Positions 48,841 to 51,093 of a DNA stretch of 51,093 nt are shown here, piece after piece. The DNA is from an uncultured Prevotellaceae bacterium (GTDB lineage: Bacteria; Bacteroidota; Bacteroidia; Bacteroidales; Bacteroidaceae). The stretch's first letter is position 1. Each line of letters starts with the position of its first letter. Under the pieces are notes generated by a model. The model was not told the origin of the DNA, made no database searches, and saw nothing but the letters and a program-made list of their open reading frames with translations. Location of the stretch: NCBI GenBank assembly GCA_902780635.1, contig CACZGH010000025.1, positions 1-51,093 of the forward strand, written 5' to 3'. The position numbers were made by a program, and so were the translations under genes.

Positions 48841-48960
48841 ATCACTGCACTCGTTACTACACCCATTACTACACTCATTACTACACCCGTTACTACACCC
48901 GTTACTACACCCGTTACTACACTCATTACTACACTCATTACTACACCCATTACTACATCC
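48841..48960. repeat. 12-bp tandem repeat array (ten units)
   Basis: Ten 12-bp units of RTTACTACACYC, of which the first and last are degenerate. The same unit occurs twice inside the AlbA_2 gene linker near 48465-48490, where it codes TTPV. One frame of the array reads VTTPITTLITTPVTTPVTTP, so it looks like an expanded linker from a lost or rearranged relative. Confidence 0.85.
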
Positions 48961-49052
48961 ATCACCAAATACTGCACCCAAAACTGACCCCAAAGCCAGA
49001 CAAGCAGATAGGCAGCAAAGACAATGTAGAACGACGAAAAAAAGCATCAAAA

Positions 49053-50096
49053 ATGAAATTAGACAAGGAACAATTCATTCAAAATTTGGAAGAATGGCAC
49101 GAGAGCCATTTGGACTTTTATGCCCAATATGTGGAGCACATTAAGGAAAATGGGCACAAGGGATTGTCTGGTATGATGAATGTAATGTCTGAATTTTACC
49201 CTAATACCCAATCCCAAGTCCGCGATGGGATGAACAACCCTTCCAATGATTTGTCATCCACCATTGAGAGAGTGAAGACATCCGGATTCACGGAAGAAAT
49301 GGTGGAGCGGTTCCAGAAAGGTGATGACCAAGCAGCCGCCTCACTCTATTTCATTATGATTGGTGGTGGACTGATCATCATGTTCACCATCGCATACGAT
49401 TTATGGCACGACAAAAAACTTTCGCTCAAGTCATTGGGTCTTTCCAGGCTATTGCTCAGTAAGATGTGCAAGAGACTGGTCAAGACAAGCCTGACTGCCG
49501 GTTACGACACTGTCGAGGATTGGAGGGAGACCATCAATACCATTTATGAGGGACAAGAGAACAAGCCGGATATTGAGGAATGCCTGGCCGCTTATGCTGT
49601 CCCGGAAGAACCCAATGACAACAATCCACAGTTCTCGCAAATCGAGGAAGACACCTCCGAGCAAACAGAAACACCAATACAAGGGGGTCAGGAAAAGGCA
49701 GTAGAAGAGCCTGAAGGGGCTGCAGATGGAACCATAAAGCAGTCTTTCTCTGATTTCATACTTTGCGAAGAAGGCAAGAAGGATCAAGTGGTCGATTTCA
49801 TTATCAAGGAATTATCTCTTGATAATTCAGGCAAATCTGTCGCTTGTCTAAAGTTGGCATTGGAAGAACTTCATCTGTCACCAGAAGGCAAATTGAAGCC
49901 CTTCCATCAAGCCTTGGAAAAGACTGTCAAGATTGTTCGTTACCGACAAACTAACAGTGAATATCAGAATCATATCTACTTGCGTAATCGTGAAATGAAA
50001 GATTGCACAACCTATGAAGACCGTGAATACAGACGAGTAACATCATCATTTGTGGAAGGTATCAGAAAAATAATTCTGAGAAATGATGAAGAATAA
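49053..50096 (+). CDS. DUF6043-like protein of mobile elements
   Basis: A 347-residue protein. The N-terminus (FIQNLEEWHESHLDFYAQYV, EHIKENGHKGLSGMMNVM) and the segment LLSKMCKRLVKTSLTAGYDT, then VEDWRETINTIYEG match my memory of the DUF6043 family found on Bacteroidetes integrated elements. A hydrophobic stretch (about 97-118, SLYFIMIGGGLIIMFTIAYD) may be a membrane segment or a buried helix. An acidic, low-complexity linker (about 190-235) leads to a C-terminal helical domain. Function is unknown. Family assignment is tentative. Confidence 0.65.
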   Translation: MKLDKEQFIQNLEEWHESHLDFYAQYVEHIKENGHKGLSGMMNVMSEFYPNTQSQVRDGMNNPSNDLSSTIERVKTSGFTEEMVERFQKGDDQAAASLYFIMIGGGLIIMFTIAYDLWHDKKLSLKSLGLSRLLLSKMCKRLVKTSLTAGYDTVEDWRETINTIYEGQENKPDIEECLAAYAVPEEPNDNNPQFSQIEEDTSEQTETPIQGGQEKAVEEPEGAADGTIKQSFSDFILCEEGKKDQVVDFIIKELSLDNSGKSVACLKLALEELHLSPEGKLKPFHQALEKTVKIVRYRQTNSEYQNHIYLRNREMKDCTTYEDREYRRVTSSFVEGIRKIILRNDEE

Positions 50097-50140
50097 ACGG
50101 CATCAGCCCTTATTGAACACACTAAATCATATTTCTTACT

Positions 50141-50190
50141 GCACTTTACCGCACTTTACTGCACTTGGCTGCACTACACTGCACTTTTTC
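50141..50190. repeat. 10-bp iteron-like direct repeats
   Basis: Five consecutive 10-bp units starting GCACT (GCACTTTACC, GCACTTTACT, GCACTTGGCT, GCACTACACT, GCACTTTTTC), with a sixth starting GCA at 50191. The spacing equals one helical turn, so the units face the same side of DNA. Likely a binding array for an element-encoded protein such as the HTH protein at 50333. Confidence 0.7.
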
Positions 50191-50221
50191 GCAAACCACT
50201 GTAAATAAGCATTGTATGCAG

Positions 50222-50252
50222 TTTTAATTCCCTTTCACCTATATTAATTTTG
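50222..50252 (+). promoter_or_regulatory. promoter of HTH gene leader
   Basis: TTTT (50222-50225), 19 nt, TAATTTTG (50245-50252). The -7 box is perfect; the -33 box has one mismatch. Transcription should begin near 50258. Confidence 0.6.
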
Positions 50253-50253
50253 C

Positions 50254-50287
50254 ACTCGCAATCGGACGAACCGGTTGCGAGTTTTTG
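50254..50287 (+). terminator. leader hairpin with T-run at transcription start
   Basis: ACTCGCAATCGG (50254-50265), loop ACGAA, CCGGTTGCGAGT (50271-50282): 12 pairs including one G-T wobble, followed by TTTTTG. It has the form of an intrinsic terminator but sits almost at the predicted start of transcription, before the HTH gene at 50333. Confidence 0.75.
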
Positions 50288-50332
50288 CTTATGGCCATAG
50301 CAGACTCCATGTGAAATTTAATCATTTTAATA

Positions 50333-50713
50333 ATGAAAAAGAATTGCATTGAGCTATTGAAAGAGAAGGTGAAGGAGAATCTTTCCCAGAGTTTCCAAGA
50401 CCCTTCGGAAGGGAAAACAGGAAGCAATGCTTCCTCTCCCTTCATCGTGATGACCAACGAGCAGTTGGAACAGTATTGTCTGCGTCTGGTGGATGGTGTG
50501 ATCACCGCCCTCGTCACTGTCTTCGGCCTCACGGACGAGAAAGAGAAGCTGGTATCCAAGAGGGAGGCCATGAAACAATTCGGCGTATGCGAGACCACCT
50601 TATATTTATGGGGCAAGAAAGGTTACCTGAAGCCCGTGAAGGTGGGCAACCGTGTGATGTATCGCACGGATGACATCAATCGCATCATTGGTAGTAACAT
50701 CAAAATCCTATGA
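50333..50713 (+). CDS. excisionase-like helix-turn-helix protein
   Basis: A 126-residue protein. The C-terminal 55 residues form a MerR/excisionase-type winged helix (LVSKREAMKQFGVCETTLYL, WGKKGYLKPVKVGNRVMYRT, DDINRIIG). The N-terminal half is helical and probably mediates dimerisation. Proteins like this act as recombination directionality factors or as regulators of excision on Bacteroidetes elements. The presence of iteron-like repeats and a structured leader directly upstream supports a regulated, possibly autoregulated, gene. It overlaps the DUF6291 gene by four bases. Confidence 0.85.
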   Translation: MKKNCIELLKEKVKENLSQSFQDPSEGKTGSNASSPFIVMTNEQLEQYCLRLVDGVITALVTVFGLTDEKEKLVSKREAMKQFGVCETTLYLWGKKGYLKPVKVGNRVMYRTDDINRIIGSNIKIL

Positions 50714-51093
50714 CTATGGCTGCAGAATTAAAGAAAAAAAGCTTCGTCCTGTTTGCGGATTACATAACCGCCGTTAGTGTGCTCACCGACGAACAGGCTG
50801 GTAGGCTGTTCAAGCTGATTTATGCGTATGTCAACGGTCTGGAGGTTTCAAAGTCCCAGGATCCTGCCATTGCCGCCATGTTCGAGATGTTCCGCACGCA
50901 AATCGACCGAGAAGCGGAGAAATGGGCGGAGAAATGCAGGAGGAACAAGGAGTATTCCCATATGCGGAAATGCTATGCAACAAAGGTATCGGCGGATGTC
51001 GGAAGGCATCCGCCGGTATCGGACGATAACTCTGGACATCCAACGACATCGGACGTTATCCTTAATGACAATGATAGTGATATTGTCAATGAT
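50710..51093 (+). CDS. DUF6291 family protein, cut by window end
   Basis: At least 128 residues; the frame is still open at the last base. The first 70 residues (KKSFVLFADYITAVSVLTDE, QAGRLFKLIYAYVNGLEVSK, then MFEMFRTQIDREAEKWAEKC) match the DUF6291 pattern of phage and mobile-element proteins, which usually have a helical N-terminal domain and a variable tail and occur near replication-initiation genes. The start ATG 50710 overlaps the HTH stop (ATGA); ATG 50716 is the alternative. The tail is Ser/Asp/Asn-rich (SDDNSGHPTTSDVILNDNDS). Confidence 0.8.
   Translation, partial: MTMAAELKKKSFVLFADYITAVSVLTDEQAGRLFKLIYAYVNGLEVSKSQDPAIAAMFEMFRTQIDREAEKWAEKCRRNKEYSHMRKCYATKVSADVGRHPPVSDDNSGHPTTSDVILNDNDSDIVND

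Larger units (their letters stand above)
48677..49052. other. 376-bp gap rich in tandem repeats
   Basis: No supported gene. It contains a 12-bp repeat coding MARE (48725-48760), the 12-bp array at 48841-48960 and AT-rich filler. The frame of the following gene stays open upstream of its ATG through the array, but without any start codon. Confidence 0.6.

Noticed and set aside
48841-48960. CRISPR array
   Set aside because: Units are 12 bp and directly adjacent, with no spacers, and no cas genes are nearby.

Overview
The window is a Prevotellaceae-like (Bacteroidales) chromosome segment. The evidence is a set of Bacteroidetes-type promoters (TTTG, about 19-20 nt, TAnnTTTG), family-specific proteins (DUF4252/ECF-sigma cassette, long two-domain IspG, DUF4254, Bacteroidetes-type sigma-54, arm-domain tyrosine integrase) and general absence of strong Shine-Dalgarno sequences. 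Starts were chosen from alignment-like reasoning and promoter position.

Layout. 0-1 kb: two divergent AT-rich small genes sharing an N-terminal signature. 1.1-4.6 kb: a secreted CotH-like protein, then an operon DUF4252 / ECF sigma / short membrane anti-sigma-like protein / DUF4252. 4.6-11.7 kb (minus): an operon acpP-fabF-rnc-GH3-Ig-like lipoprotein-DUF3108, led by a recognisable promoter. 11.8-13.8 kb (plus): DUF4254, a GT9 glycosyltransferase and a 53-residue rubredoxin. 13.8-24.8 kb (minus): a compact nine-gene run parE-S41 protease-C1-like protease-unknown-rpoN-PAP2-like-purE-ispG-aldo/keto reductase, with two short tandem repeats flanking ispG. 24.8-30.9 kb (minus): an acetyltransferase; TPM/LemA/VanX-like/methyltransferase operon; an EamA transporter. 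31.2-35.7 kb: a frameshifted pseudogene, ndk and a GH106-like glycosidase. 35.9-38.2 kb (plus): a membrane phosphoesterase, a CPBP-type membrane protein and a DUF6717-like gene behind a near-perfect sigma-54 promoter.

From about 38.2 kb to the end the sequence is an accessory region. A 214-217 bp direct repeat occurs at 38.2 and 45.2 kb. The first copy is followed by only the C-terminal tail of a tyrosine recombinase; the second lies before a complete integrase at 45.8 kb, which starts a younger mobile element (AlbA_2/Schlafen-like protein, DUF6043-like, excisionase-like HTH, DUF6291). Between the copies lies an AT-rich set: a WYL regulator broken by one frameshift, a PD-(D/E)XK-like protein, a reduced sigma-70 factor, a second PD-(D/E)XK-like protein and an RNase J-like beta-CASP metallohydrolase. 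This is the best candidate for an undescribed system.

Other structure worth attention: an 87-88 bp repeat family that carries complete promoters and is tandemly multiplied before ndk and the TPM operon; a run of perfect hairpins at 38.68-38.98 kb; 10-bp iteron-like repeats and a hairpin sitting at the predicted transcription start before the HTH gene at 50.3 kb; and 12-bp tandem repeats at several places in the mobile region. No tRNA, rRNA or CRISPR array was seen. All assignments are by reading; no database search was run.
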